From positions 186,001 through 250,000 of the forward strand of contig JABHSQ010000005.1 of the NCBI GenBank assembly GCA_018669795.1: 64,000 bases of DNA. The letters run 5' to 3'. The position numbers and the translations under genes were made by a program. This DNA comes from Flavobacteriaceae bacterium. GTDB lineage: Bacteria > Bacteroidota > Bacteroidia > Flavobacteriales > Flavobacteriaceae. Below, in pieces: positions 50,448-60,337 of this stretch. The notes beneath the pieces were generated by a model. That model made no database searches. It was not told the DNA's origin and saw only the letters and a program-made list of their open reading frames with translations. Position 1 is the first letter of the stretch. Each line of letters starts with the position of its first letter.

Positions 50448-53300
50448 ATGCCTAAAAACAAAAATCTTTCTTCTATATTAATTATTGGCTCAGGACCTAT
50501 TGTAATTGGTCAGGCCTGTGAATTTGATTATTCCGGAACACAAGCGTTAAGATCACTTAGAGAGGATGGAATAGAAACGGTACTTATCAATTCTAATCCC
50601 GCAACTATCATGACAGATCCTTCTATGGCAGATCATGTGTATTTGTTGCCACTTACTACAAAATCTATTATTAAAATCCTTAAAGAACACCCGCAAATTG
50701 ATGCAGTTTTACCGACAATGGGAGGTCAGACAGCCTTGAATCTATGTATTGAAGCAGATGAAAAAGAAATTTGGAAAGATTTTGATGTTGAAATTATCGG
50801 TGTAAATATAGATGCAATTAATATTACTGAAGATAGAGAGCAGTTTAGAGAATTGATGCTTAAAATAGGAATTCCTATGGCACCTCAAGCTACTGCTAAT
50901 TCTTTCTTAAAAGGTAAGGAAATTGCTCAGGATTTTGGTTTTCCTTTGATTATTAGAGCCTCTTATACTTTGGGAGGTGCTGGTGCATCTTTTGTTCATA
51001 AAGAGGAAGATTTTGATGAGTTGCTTACACGTGGCTTAGAGATATCACCTATCCATGAAGTGATGATTGATAAAGCTTTAATTGGTTGGAAAGAGTTTGA
51101 ATTAGAACTGCTTAGAGATGCTAATGATAATGTGGTTATTATCTGTTCTATAGAGAACATGGATCCAATTGGGATTCATACAGGAGATTCTATTACTGTT
51201 GCTCCAGCCATGACTTTAAGTGATAAAACATACCAAAAAATGCGTGATATGGCTATCCATATGATGCGTAATATTGGTGATTTTGCTGGAGGATGTAATG
51301 TACAATTTGCAATATCTCCAGATAACAATGAAGATATTATTGCAATTGAAATTAATCCAAGAGTATCCCGTTCTTCAGCATTAGCAAGTAAAGCAACAGG
51401 ATATCCTATTGCGAAAATAGCAGCTAAACTGGCTATAGGTTATCATTTGGATGAATTAGAAAATCAAATTACAAAATCTACTTCAGCTTTATTTGAACCA
51501 ACATTAGATTATGTTATTGTTAAAATACCTCGTTGGAATTTCGATAAATTTGAAGGTAGTGATAGAACTTTAGGTCTTCAGATGAAATCTGTTGGCGAGG
51601 TTATGGGAATAGGACGATCATTTCAAGAAGCATTGCATAAAGCGACTCAATCTCTTGAAATTAAGCGTAACGGATTAGGTGCTGATGGAAAAGAGAATAA
51701 GAATTACGAAGAAGTTATAGAGAAACTAACTTATGCATCTTGGGATCGTGTTTTTATTATTTATGATGCCATAAAAATGGGAATTCCTCTAAGTAGAATT
51801 TATGAAATCACAAAAATTGACATGTGGTTCTTAAAACAATATGAAGATTTGTACCTTCTTGAAAAGGAAATTTCTACCTTTACTATTGATACTATTAATA
51901 AGGAGTTATTATTAGAAGCCAAGCAAAAGGGTAATGGAGATAGACAAATAGCTCATATGCTAGGCTGCTTAGAAAGCCAAGTATATAGAAAGCGTGAAGA
52001 ATTAAATGTCAATCGGGTTTATAAATTAGTTGACACCTGTGCTGCTGAATTTAAAGCTAAAACACCCTATTATTATTCAACATTTGAAAATGAAGTAGAA
52101 ACTGCTGATGGTCATCGTTTTTCAGATAACGAAAGTATAGTTACTGATAAAAAGAAAATTATTGTTTTAGGTTCTGGTCCAAATAGAATAGGGCAAGGGA
52201 TAGAATTTGATTACTGTTGTGTTCATGGGGTTTTAGCTGCTGCTGAATGTGGCTATGAAACCATTATGATAAATTGTAATCCAGAAACAGTTTCAACAGA
52301 TTTTGATACTGCTGATAAGTTATATTTTGAACCTGTATTTTGGGAACATATATATGATATTATAAAACATGAAAAGCCTGAAGGTGTGATTGTTCAATTA
52401 GGAGGGCAAACAGCTTTAAAGTTAGCTGAAAAATTGACTAAATATGGTGTAAAAATTATGGGGACAAGTTTTGAATCACTTGATTTAGCTGAAGATAGAG
52501 GGCATTTTTCTAAATTATTAAAAGCAAATAATATTCCTTTCCCTGAATTTGATATTGCAACAACTGCAGACGAAGCTTCGGCAATTGCAGATGTTTTAGA
52601 TTTTCCAATATTGGTAAGACCCTCTTATGTATTAGGAGGCCAGGGTATGAAAATTGTTATTAACAAAGAAGAATTAGAAAAACATGTTGTTGATTTATTG
52701 AGGCGTATGCCAGGAAATCAATTGTTATTAGATCATTATTTAGATGGAGCAATTGAGGCAGAAGCAGATGCAATTTGTGATGGTGAAGATGTTTATATTA
52801 TTGGAATTATGGAGCATATAGAACCCTGTGGAATTCATTCAGGAGACAGTAATTCTATCTTACCACCCTTTAATTTAGGAGAGTTTATAATGCAGCAAAT
52901 TAAGGATCATACAAAAAAAATAGCATTATCGTTAAATACGGTAGGCCTAATAAACGTTCAATTTGCTATAAAGGATGATGTCGTTTATATAATTGAAGCC
53001 AATCCAAGAGCTTCTAGAACAGTTCCTTTTATCGCAAAAGCTTATGGGGAGCCCTATGTTAATTATGCTACAAAAGTGATGCTTGGAGAAAAGAAAGTAA
53101 AAGACTTTAATTTCAATCCAAAATTAGAAGGTTACGCAATAAAACAGCCTGTATTCTCATTTGATAAATTCCATAACGTGAATAAACAATTAGGGCCCGA
53201 AATGAAGAGTACTGGTGAGAGCATACTATTTATTGATAGCTTAAAAGATGATCAATTTTATGATCTATATTCCAGAAGAAAAATGTATTTAACTAAGTAA
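50448..53300 (+). CDS. carB: Carbamoyl-phosphate synthase large subunit
   Basis: ILIIGSGPIVIGQACEFDYSGTQALRSLREDG; second half IIVLGSGPNRIGQGIEFDYCCVH; EINPRVSRSSALASKATGYPIAKIAAKLAIG. Confidence 0.98.
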   Translation: MPKNKNLSSILIIGSGPIVIGQACEFDYSGTQALRSLREDGIETVLINSNPATIMTDPSMADHVYLLPLTTKSIIKILKEHPQIDAVLPTMGGQTALNLCIEADEKEIWKDFDVEIIGVNIDAINITEDREQFRELMLKIGIPMAPQATANSFLKGKEIAQDFGFPLIIRASYTLGGAGASFVHKEEDFDELLTRGLEISPIHEVMIDKALIGWKEFELELLRDANDNVVIICSIENMDPIGIHTGDSITVAPAMTLSDKTYQKMRDMAIHMMRNIGDFAGGCNVQFAISPDNNEDIIAIEINPRVSRSSALASKATGYPIAKIAAKLAIGYHLDELENQITKSTSALFEPTLDYVIVKIPRWNFDKFEGSDRTLGLQMKSVGEVMGIGRSFQEALHKATQSLEIKRNGLGADGKENKNYEEVIEKLTYASWDRVFIIYDAIKMGIPLSRIYEITKIDMWFLKQYEDLYLLEKEISTFTIDTINKELLLEAKQKGNGDRQIAHMLGCLESQVYRKREELNVNRVYKLVDTCAAEFKAKTPYYYSTFENEVETADGHRFSDNESIVTDKKKIIVLGSGPNRIGQGIEFDYCCVHGVLAAAECGYETIMINCNPETVSTDFDTADKLYFEPVFWEHIYDIIKHEKPEGVIVQLGGQTALKLAEKLTKYGVKIMGTSFESLDLAEDRGHFSKLLKANNIPFPEFDIATTADEASAIADVLDFPILVRPSYVLGGQGMKIVINKEELEKHVVDLLRRMPGNQLLLDHYLDGAIEAEADAICDGEDVYIIGIMEHIEPCGIHSGDSNSILPPFNLGEFIMQQIKDHTKKIALSLNTVGLINVQFAIKDDVVYIIEANPRASRTVPFIAKAYGEPYVNYATKVMLGEKKVKDFNFNPKLEGYAIKQPVFSFDKFHNVNKQLGPEMKSTGESILFIDSLKDDQFYDLYSRRKMYLTK

Positions 53301-53420
53301 CTATATTATAAGTTTTCAAATTCCATTCTACTTCATTAAATATTTTTTTTAAAAAACACCTCTATAAAGTAGGCTCATTAATTATTATTATATTTATTTG
53401 TAGTTAATAAGTCAATTTTT

Positions 53421-53795
53421 ATGAAAAATAATTCTCATTTATTAATTTACACTTTAATTATTTCACTTGTACTTTTAGGATGTACAACTACTACTTATGA
53501 TGATATTGAACCTGTAGATGACCCGATTTTGGATATTGTCACTTATCAAGAAGTTAAGTCTATTATCGATAATAACTGTTTAAATTGCCATGGTAATCCT
53601 CCCCAAAATAACGCTCCAATGCAATTGACAACTTATGATAATGTAAAAGAAGCGGTGTTAAATAGAGATCTTATAAGTAAAATAAGTCTTAATGATGGAG
53701 CAGATGGATTAATGCCTTTGGGAGGACCAAGGTTGTCTCAGGCATCTATTGATTTAATTTCTGAATGGGAAGAAGACGGACTTTTAGAAAACTAA
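53421..53795 (+). CDS. Cytochrome c-like lipoprotein with one CxxCH motif
   Basis: LVLLGCTTTT lipobox; IIDNNCLNCHGNPPQNNAPMQLTTYDNVKEA...LMPLGGPRLSQASIDLISEWEEDG. Confidence 0.85.
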   Translation: MKNNSHLLIYTLIISLVLLGCTTTTYDDIEPVDDPILDIVTYQEVKSIIDNNCLNCHGNPPQNNAPMQLTTYDNVKEAVLNRDLISKISLNDGADGLMPLGGPRLSQASIDLISEWEEDGLLEN

Positions 53796-53806
53796 AAATT
53801 AATATT

Positions 53807-54358
53807 ATGAAAAACCTTGTACTTACAATTATTTTTTTATCAAGTATCTTTCCCATATTAAATGCTCAAGAAAAATATATCACAAAATCTGGAGAAATCA
53901 ATTTTGAGGCCTCTGTTCCTTCTTTTGAAGAAGTAAAAGCAACACACAATTCTGTTAGTGCTATTATAAAAAGTAATGGAGAGTTTGCAAGTTTGGCCTT
54001 AGTGAAAGGTTTTCGTTTTAAAGTCGCTTTAATGGAAGAGCACTTTAATGAGAATTATGCAGAATCTTCTAAATATCCAAAAGCAACATTTAAAGGGAAA
54101 GTTATGGCTTTTGATATTACAGGATTAACAACAGATAGTAAGGAATATGTTTTAATAGGAATGGTTAATATGCATGGCGTTGATAAAAAAATTGAAACTA
54201 AAGCATTGATAAGAAAAGTAGGTGGTATTATATTTTTAGATACTCAATTTGTTTTAAAACCTGAAGATTTTAATATTAATATTCCAAATGTTGTAAGTAG
54301 TAAAATTGCTGAAGAGATTCGTATTTCTAGTAGTTTTGAATTAAAAGGAAAACTCTAA
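53807..54358 (+). CDS. YceI family protein
   Basis: Signal peptide; YITKSGEINFEASVPSFEEVKATHNSVSAIIKSNGEFASL...SSKYPKATFKGKV...GVDKKIETKALI; ATG 53807 preferred over the ORF-track start. Confidence 0.87.
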   Translation: MKNLVLTIIFLSSIFPILNAQEKYITKSGEINFEASVPSFEEVKATHNSVSAIIKSNGEFASLALVKGFRFKVALMEEHFNENYAESSKYPKATFKGKVMAFDITGLTTDSKEYVLIGMVNMHGVDKKIETKALIRKVGGIIFLDTQFVLKPEDFNINIPNVVSSKIAEEIRISSSFELKGKL

Positions 54359-54369
54359 AAATATCATTT

Positions 54370-54747
54370 TTGAAAAAACAAGTTAAAATAGTTATAGCTT
54401 TAGTTTTCGTATCCCTTGGGCTTTATTTTGCGTATAATTATATGTACCAAGATCATAGAGATATTAAAGCTGAAAAAGCCGTAGTTTTAATACCTGCTTC
54501 AGAATTAATTAGTTATTTTAATGAAAATAATTCCAAAAAAGTATTAAATAAAACAGTGCAAGTTTCAGGGATAATCACAGAAATAAATACTAAAAATATT
54601 ATCCTGGATGATAAAGTACAATGTAGTTTTGATTCAGTATTAAAAAATTTAAATTTAAATGAAACCATAATCGTAAAAGGTAGGTGTATTGGGTTTGATG
54701 AACTTTTTGAAGTTGTTAAAATGGATCAATCCTCAATTATTAAATAA
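54370..54747 (+). CDS. OB-fold (tRNA_anti-like) membrane-anchored protein
   Basis: TM anchor; LISYFNENNSKKVLNKTVQVSGIITEINTKNIILDDKVQCSFDS...IIVKGRCIGFDELFEVVKMDQ; TTG start. Confidence 0.75.
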   Translation: MKKQVKIVIALVFVSLGLYFAYNYMYQDHRDIKAEKAVVLIPASELISYFNENNSKKVLNKTVQVSGIITEINTKNIILDDKVQCSFDSVLKNLNLNETIIVKGRCIGFDELFEVVKMDQSSIIK

Positions 54748-54749
54748 TA

Positions 54750-55640
54750 ATGTTTATGAAAAAAATTGTATTACTTTTATTATTAGTTCCTTTTTTTGTT
54801 TTTTCACAAGACGATTTATTAAATGAATTAGATAGTGATAGTGAAGTTGATAATAGAGTGACTTCCGTTTTTAAATCTCTTAAAGTTGTTAATTTTGAAA
54901 GCACTAAACTTGCCAATAAAAAAGATCTTTATTTAATAATAGCTCACAGATTTGGTTCTGTAAAAAATGGAATTGATGACTTTTTTGGTTTGGATCAAGC
55001 TGTGACTCAAATAAAATTTATTTATGGACTTACTGAATGGTTAAATTTAGGTGCAGCAAGAAGCTCCAATCAAAAAAAATATGGACTTCAAGCTAAGTAT
55101 AGATTGAAGTATCAAGAGACAGATGGATTTCCTGTTACCATAGTAGGGTATAACTTAATAACTGCAAATACAGCTTTAAAAGATGATATCTATCCTAATA
55201 TTGAATTTCAAGATCGTTTAACATATACGAATCAAATACTTATTTCAAGAAAATTTAATGATAACTTATCATTGCTTTTAGCACCAACTTATATTCATGA
55301 AAATCTAACAACTAGAAGTTATGTTTTGCAAGAAGATGGTTCGACTAAAACATATGATGAAGAGAATGATCAATTTGCTATAGGTGTTGGAGGACGCTAT
55401 AAAATTTCAAAAAGAGTTAGTATTAATATTGATTATGGTATTCACTTAAACCGCAATAGTAATTCTGTTTATAATAATCCGCTTTCCATTGGAGTAGATA
55501 TTGATACTGGTGGTCATATATTTCAAATGAATTTTACCAATGCTCAGGCGATGTTTGAAGAAGGATTTATTACTCAAGGGCAGGGTGATTGGTCTGAAGG
55601 AGATTTCTTCTTTGGCTTTAATTTAATTAGGGTATTTTAA
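54750..55640 (+). CDS. DUF5777-like outer-membrane beta-barrel protein
   Basis: Signal peptide; STKLANKKDLYLIIAHRFGSVKNGIDDFFGLDQAVTQIKFIYGLTEWLNLGAARSS; ends in aromatic F. Confidence 0.8.
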   Translation: MFMKKIVLLLLLVPFFVFSQDDLLNELDSDSEVDNRVTSVFKSLKVVNFESTKLANKKDLYLIIAHRFGSVKNGIDDFFGLDQAVTQIKFIYGLTEWLNLGAARSSNQKKYGLQAKYRLKYQETDGFPVTIVGYNLITANTALKDDIYPNIEFQDRLTYTNQILISRKFNDNLSLLLAPTYIHENLTTRSYVLQEDGSTKTYDEENDQFAIGVGGRYKISKRVSINIDYGIHLNRNSNSVYNNPLSIGVDIDTGGHIFQMNFTNAQAMFEEGFITQGQGDWSEGDFFFGFNLIRVF

Positions 55641-55727
55641 TTAACCTTTAATAAGGTGGAGCGTTTTATAAGCTTATCTGTAGCGTGCTTTTTTTATGAT
55701 TTTAATATTTGAATGCTAAAACAATAA

Positions 55728-57029
55728 TTAATTTTCATCTTTAGATCTTAATAAAATTTGCTCTGGTATTGACTTTTTTGCTTTAGCACCCAATTTTTTA
55801 ATCTTTTCTACACTATTTACTAGGTTGCCACGCCCATCTACTAATTTATTCATGGCGGCTGAATACTCATTTTTAGCAGCATCAAGTTTTTTTCCCACAC
55901 CTGTTAAGTCTTCTACTAAGCCTACAAATTTATCATACAAAGCACCTGCTTGCCTAGCAATTTCTATTACATTTCTTTTTTGATCTTCTTGTTTCCAGAT
56001 AGAAGAAACAGTACTTAAGGTTGCCAGAAGGGTGGAAGTAGATACCAGAACAACATTTTTATCAAAAGCTTCTAAATAAAGTTTATTATTTTCATTAAAA
56101 GCAATTAATAATGCTGCTTCTATAGGAACAAACATCAAAACATAATCTGGGGTATTGATTCCATAAAGCTCCGTGTATTCTTTTTCACTTAATTCTTTAA
56201 TATGCTTTTTTATACTAGCAATGTGTTTTTTTAAATGATTGTCTTTTTCCTCTTTATTTTCTGAACTAAAATAGCCTTCATAGGCAGTTAATGATACTTT
56301 TGAATCTACTATTAAATGTTTGTTATCTGGAAGATTAATGATGAAATCTGGTTTTTTTAAATTTTCATTTTCATCTCTGTATCCTCCTTGACTTGTAAAA
56401 TGAATACCGTTGCTAAGTCCTGCTTTTTCTAATATTATTTCCAATTGAATTTCTCCCCAATCACCCTGAGATTTGCTATCTCCTTTTAAGGCTTTCGTTA
56501 GGTTAATAGCTTCTTTACTCATTTGTTGGTTTAGATCTTTTAAACCTTCTAATTGCTGCTTTAAAGCAGCATGCATTCCAACACTTTCCTTTTGAGAAGT
56601 TTCTACTTTCTTTTCAAAAGATTCAATTTTTTTATGGAGAGGATTTAATAATAAATCTAAGTTTTTTTTGTTTTGTTCCGTAAACTTATCAGATTTTTTA
56701 TCTAAAATTTTATTGGCTAAATTTTCAAATTGTATCCTTAGTTTTTCTTCTTGATCTAAAAGTTTTTTTTCTAAAGTATTAAATTCTGTAGTTTTCTTAA
56801 TTAATTCATCTTTATAAGAATCTTTTTCAGTTCGCATCTTCTCAAGATTACTTAGCGTTTCTTGTATTTGTCTCTCCAGCCTAATTGTTTGTTCTTCAGA
56901 ATTTAAAATCTCAGCTTCTAATTTACCAGTTTCAGATTTGTTTTTTAAAGAAGTAAAACGATTACTAATAAATGCACCTGTGGCAAAACCAATAATTAAT
57001 AATAAAAGAGGTATGAAAAATTCGCTCAT
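55728..57029 (-). CDS. rmuC: DNA recombination protein RmuC
   Basis: N-terminal TM and coiled coil; GDSKSQGDWGEIQLEIILEKAGL...FIINLPDNKHLIVDSKVSLTAYEGYF. Confidence 0.95.
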   Translation of the reverse strand: MSEFFIPLLLLIIGFATGAFISNRFTSLKNKSETGKLEAEILNSEEQTIRLERQIQETLSNLEKMRTEKDSYKDELIKKTTEFNTLEKKLLDQEEKLRIQFENLANKILDKKSDKFTEQNKKNLDLLLNPLHKKIESFEKKVETSQKESVGMHAALKQQLEGLKDLNQQMSKEAINLTKALKGDSKSQGDWGEIQLEIILEKAGLSNGIHFTSQGGYRDENENLKKPDFIINLPDNKHLIVDSKVSLTAYEGYFSSENKEEKDNHLKKHIASIKKHIKELSEKEYTELYGINTPDYVLMFVPIEAALLIAFNENNKLYLEAFDKNVVLVSTSTLLATLSTVSSIWKQEDQKRNVIEIARQAGALYDKFVGLVEDLTGVGKKLDAAKNEYSAAMNKLVDGRGNLVNSVEKIKKLGAKAKKSIPEQILLRSKDEN

Positions 57030-57075
57030 TTTTTTAATAAAAATTTTTATTAATTTATAAAGGTACTAATGTATT

Positions 57076-57870
57076 TTAATCTTTCAATATAAAACGTTTC
57101 AAATCCTTATTAAACTCTATAGTTTCTGATGGGAATAAAGTATTAAAACAGCCTAATTCAATAAGCTTATTTGGTTGATCGAAATGGACTTTATCTTTTG
57201 TCATTACTATCATTTTATTGGAAACCTGTATCGCTAAATCTATTTCTTGAGTTGAAAATAAGATAGTTTTTTGTTTTTCAACTGCTAATTTCTTCAATAA
57301 CTTTAATAAATATGCTCGATGGTAAATATCCAAATGAGTAGTTGGCTCGTCCAATAGAATTAATGGTGTGTCTTGGGCAAGTGCCCTTGCGATCATTACT
57401 CGTTGTAATTGACCATCACTAAGTTCCATACATTTATAATTTACTAGATCTTCAATTTCAGTAATATCAATAGCATTTTGAATTATTTTTTTATCATTTT
57501 CAGAAAGTGTTCCTATCCAATTGGTATAAGGATGTCTCCCTAGTGTAATCAATTCTAATACACTTAAGTTTTTTGATGAAGGAGCTTCTGTTAATACTAT
57601 ACTTATTGTATTTGCTAATTGTAATGAACTATAATCTGAAACATTTTTATTATTTAAATAAACAATTCCATTTAAAGCAGGTTGCATATTAGCTAATGTC
57701 CTTAATAATGTAGATTTCCCAATTCCGTTGATGCCAACAATACTCACTAATTCACCCTTTGGTATAGAGAAATTAATTTCTTTTGAAATGAGTATTTGTT
57801 CCTTTTTTAAAAAATACCCAATAGATAAATCTTTAACTTCTAAAACAGAATGTGATTTTTTTAAAGACAC
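57076..57870 (-). CDS. ABC transporter ATP-binding protein, FecE/BtuD type
   Basis: GINGIGKSTLLRTLANMQP, LSDGQLQRVMIARALAQDTPLILLDEPTTHLD. Confidence 0.92.
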   Translation of the reverse strand: MSLKKSHSVLEVKDLSIGYFLKKEQILISKEINFSIPKGELVSIVGINGIGKSTLLRTLANMQPALNGIVYLNNKNVSDYSSLQLANTISIVLTEAPSSKNLSVLELITLGRHPYTNWIGTLSENDKKIIQNAIDITEIEDLVNYKCMELSDGQLQRVMIARALAQDTPLILLDEPTTHLDIYHRAYLLKLLKKLAVEKQKTILFSTQEIDLAIQVSNKMIVMTKDKVHFDQPNKLIELGCFNTLFPSETIEFNKDLKRFILKD

Positions 57871-57882
57871 TTTTTTAATGTT

Positions 57883-58914
57883 TTAAAATAATAATTTTCT
57901 TTTTCTAACCAATAACCAAATTACAACTGGCGCTCCAAATAACGAAGTTATAGCATTAATTGGTAAGGTGAAATTACTAAATGGTAATTGAGCAACGGTA
58001 TCACAAAAGAGCATTAATATGGCACCACTTAGAAATACAGCCGGTAATAAAATAAAATGATTCGATGTAGTGAAATATTGCCTTGTTAAATGAGGTACTG
58101 CTAGACCTACAAATGCTATTGGTCCTGCAAAAGCAGTAATTCCTCCAGCCAATAAACTCGTTGCAACGATGATTAAAAGAGTTACTTTTTTTAAGTTTAC
58201 ACCCATACTTTTAGCATAGTTTTCACCTAGTAATAATGCATTCAATGATTTAATAGAAGATAGACAAATTAATAAACCAATTAAAACACAAATAAATAAA
58301 ATGAGTATTCCATTCCAAGATACATTTCCTAATGTTCCAAAACTCCAAAAAACAAACTGTTGTAACTGTTCCGCATTGCTAAAATAGGACAAAACAGAAA
58401 CTACCGCTGATGTAACACTTCCAAACATTAAGCCAATTATTAAAATAGTCATGGTATCTTTAACTTTAAAGCTTACTGCTAATACTGCTAGTAACACCAA
58501 AAAACTACCTAAAGCAGAAGCGATTACTAAACTCCAAGGACCCAGTAATAAACCTCCTAAAGTTCCACCAAAAACTCCAGCACCTAATATTAATAAGGCG
58601 ACTCCCAAACTAGCGCCACTACTTAATCCTAAGACAAAGGGTCCTGCTAAAGGATTTCTAAATAATGTTTGCATTATCAATCCAGAAACAGCTAAACCTC
58701 CACCCACTAAAACTGCTGTTATTGCTTTTGGTAACCGATATTCTAAAATAATAAACTGCCATGAAGATTTTATAGCCTCTCCACCAAATAAACTTGAAAA
58801 AACTTCTTTAAGAGGAATTGAGACGGTACCTAAACTTATATTAATGAAAAAAAACAGCACCATTAATAAAATTAGGATTATAAAATGTGATCGATATGTA
58901 TGTTGAGTTTTCAA
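57883..58914 (-). CDS. ABC transporter permease, FecCD/BtuC type
   Basis: LEYRLPKAITAVLVGGGLAVSGLIMQTLFRNPLAGPFVLGLSSGASLGVALLIL; AFAGPIAFVGLAVPHLTR. Confidence 0.95.
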   Translation of the reverse strand: MKTQHTYRSHFIILILLMVLFFFINISLGTVSIPLKEVFSSLFGGEAIKSSWQFIILEYRLPKAITAVLVGGGLAVSGLIMQTLFRNPLAGPFVLGLSSGASLGVALLILGAGVFGGTLGGLLLGPWSLVIASALGSFLVLLAVLAVSFKVKDTMTILIIGLMFGSVTSAVVSVLSYFSNAEQLQQFVFWSFGTLGNVSWNGILILFICVLIGLLICLSSIKSLNALLLGENYAKSMGVNLKKVTLLIIVATSLLAGGITAFAGPIAFVGLAVPHLTRQYFTTSNHFILLPAVFLSGAILMLFCDTVAQLPFSNFTLPINAITSLFGAPVVIWLLVRKRKLLF

Positions 58915-60051
58915 TTATTTAAGTTGATCAAAAAAGTATAAATTATGATTTGGCAATAATTCTGGATGCAATATTTTAATAATATCCTTTAATATAATAT
59001 CTGGTCTATTTGGGGCTAACTCAAAATATAATAAGCCACCAGTATCTCCAACTTTATGGGTAAAACTATATACTTGATCATTTTTAAAGGCATCAAATTG
59101 TTTATAAATAGCGTGGGCTTCTTTTAATTGTTTCATCGTGGTATAATAACTTGGCCCAATCCAAAATTGTGCATGTTCCCCTTTTTCTAAAACCGATTCT
59201 AAATTTAACGAATGACTTCCGGTACCTTTAGAATCACTCCATAAATATTTTCCATTTGCATCAGCTATAAATTGTGCGGCCCAACTTTTTCCTTGAGGTA
59301 AATACCAAATATCTTTATACATGGCTCCACTTAAAACGGTAGGTTTGTTTTTGGCTTTTAATGCAAGTTTTTTTGCATTTAGATATGCAGTTTTAATTTC
59401 TGAAAACAATTTATTAGCTAGCGCTTCCTTGTTGTAAAAAGCTGCAAAAAATTTAATCCATTCTGCTTTTCCCAATGGAGAAGTTTCTGTCCAATCTCCA
59501 TTATATAGAACGGGTATTCCGGTTTTTTTTAGCGTATTAAAAGTTTTATTGTTCCCATCTACAGCAAAACCGATGACTACATCTGGACTTAATTCGATAA
59601 GAGATTCCGTATTAATATCTTCATTTTTGCCTAACTCTTTTATCAATCCTTTGTTTATTCTTTCTCTTGTTTTTTTGGAAGAGATATAATCTAAATTTGG
59701 AAACCCAATTAATGTTTGATCAACTGCTAACATTTCTAGAGAAGGTATATGAGTGGTAGAGGTAACTACAATATTTTTTATTGGAATAGTTACAATAGCA
59801 TCATATTGTTCTGGAAAGTCAAGTATGGTAGCTTCCTCAATCAATGCATATTTAAAAACTTTTTCTGTTCCAGGCCAAGCGTTTTTTAAGGTGATTACTT
59901 TATACCCTTCTTGGTAGCTAATGTCAAATCCTTTTGCATATTCAATTTTTGAATTCTTATTAGTATTTATTTCTTCATTATTAGTTTCCTGTTGTTTTTT
60001 ACAAGAAATAAAAAGCAGTAAAGAAAACAAGATGTAAATCGATTTATTCAT
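58915..60051 (-). CDS. ABC transporter substrate-binding lipoprotein, BtuF/FhuD type
   Basis: LFISCKKQQ lipobox; VVTSTTHIPSLEMLAVDQTLIGFPN; LIELSPDVVIGFAVDG; next to the BtuCD pair and riboswitch-linked receptor. Confidence 0.9.
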   Translation of the reverse strand: MNKSIYILFSLLLFISCKKQQETNNEEINTNKNSKIEYAKGFDISYQEGYKVITLKNAWPGTEKVFKYALIEEATILDFPEQYDAIVTIPIKNIVVTSTTHIPSLEMLAVDQTLIGFPNLDYISSKKTRERINKGLIKELGKNEDINTESLIELSPDVVIGFAVDGNNKTFNTLKKTGIPVLYNGDWTETSPLGKAEWIKFFAAFYNKEALANKLFSEIKTAYLNAKKLALKAKNKPTVLSGAMYKDIWYLPQGKSWAAQFIADANGKYLWSDSKGTGSHSLNLESVLEKGEHAQFWIGPSYYTTMKQLKEAHAIYKQFDAFKNDQVYSFTHKVGDTGGLLYFELAPNRPDIILKDIIKILHPELLPNHNLYFFDQLK

Positions 60052-60111
60052 TCTTCAAAATTAATAGTATTAATTTTATTTTACCATTAAATAAAATCTT
60101 ATTTTTGTTTC

Positions 60112-60302
60112 GAATTTGGTGAGGATGTTTTTTATTATTAAAAATCATCTTCTTAAAAGGGAATTCGGTTTAATTCCGAAGCTGTTCCCGCAACTGTAAG
60201 TCATTTCAAATATAACATTTGAAATTGTAACTCTTTATAACCACTGCTCACGCGGGAAGGTTGTACAAATGACAAGCCAGGAGACCTGCCTATTCACTAA
60301 TT
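60112..60302 (+). promoter_or_regulatory. Cobalamin riboswitch
   Basis: AAAAGGGAATTCGGTTTAATTCCGAAGCTGTTCCCGCAACTGTAAG...CCACTG...GCGGGAAGG...GACAAGCCAGGAGACCTGCC (B12 box); flanks AATTTGGTGA/TCACTAATT can form P1. Confidence 0.95.
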
Positions 60303-60337
60303 AAACGATCGAGCTTTCGGGATAAAAGCAAGTGGAT

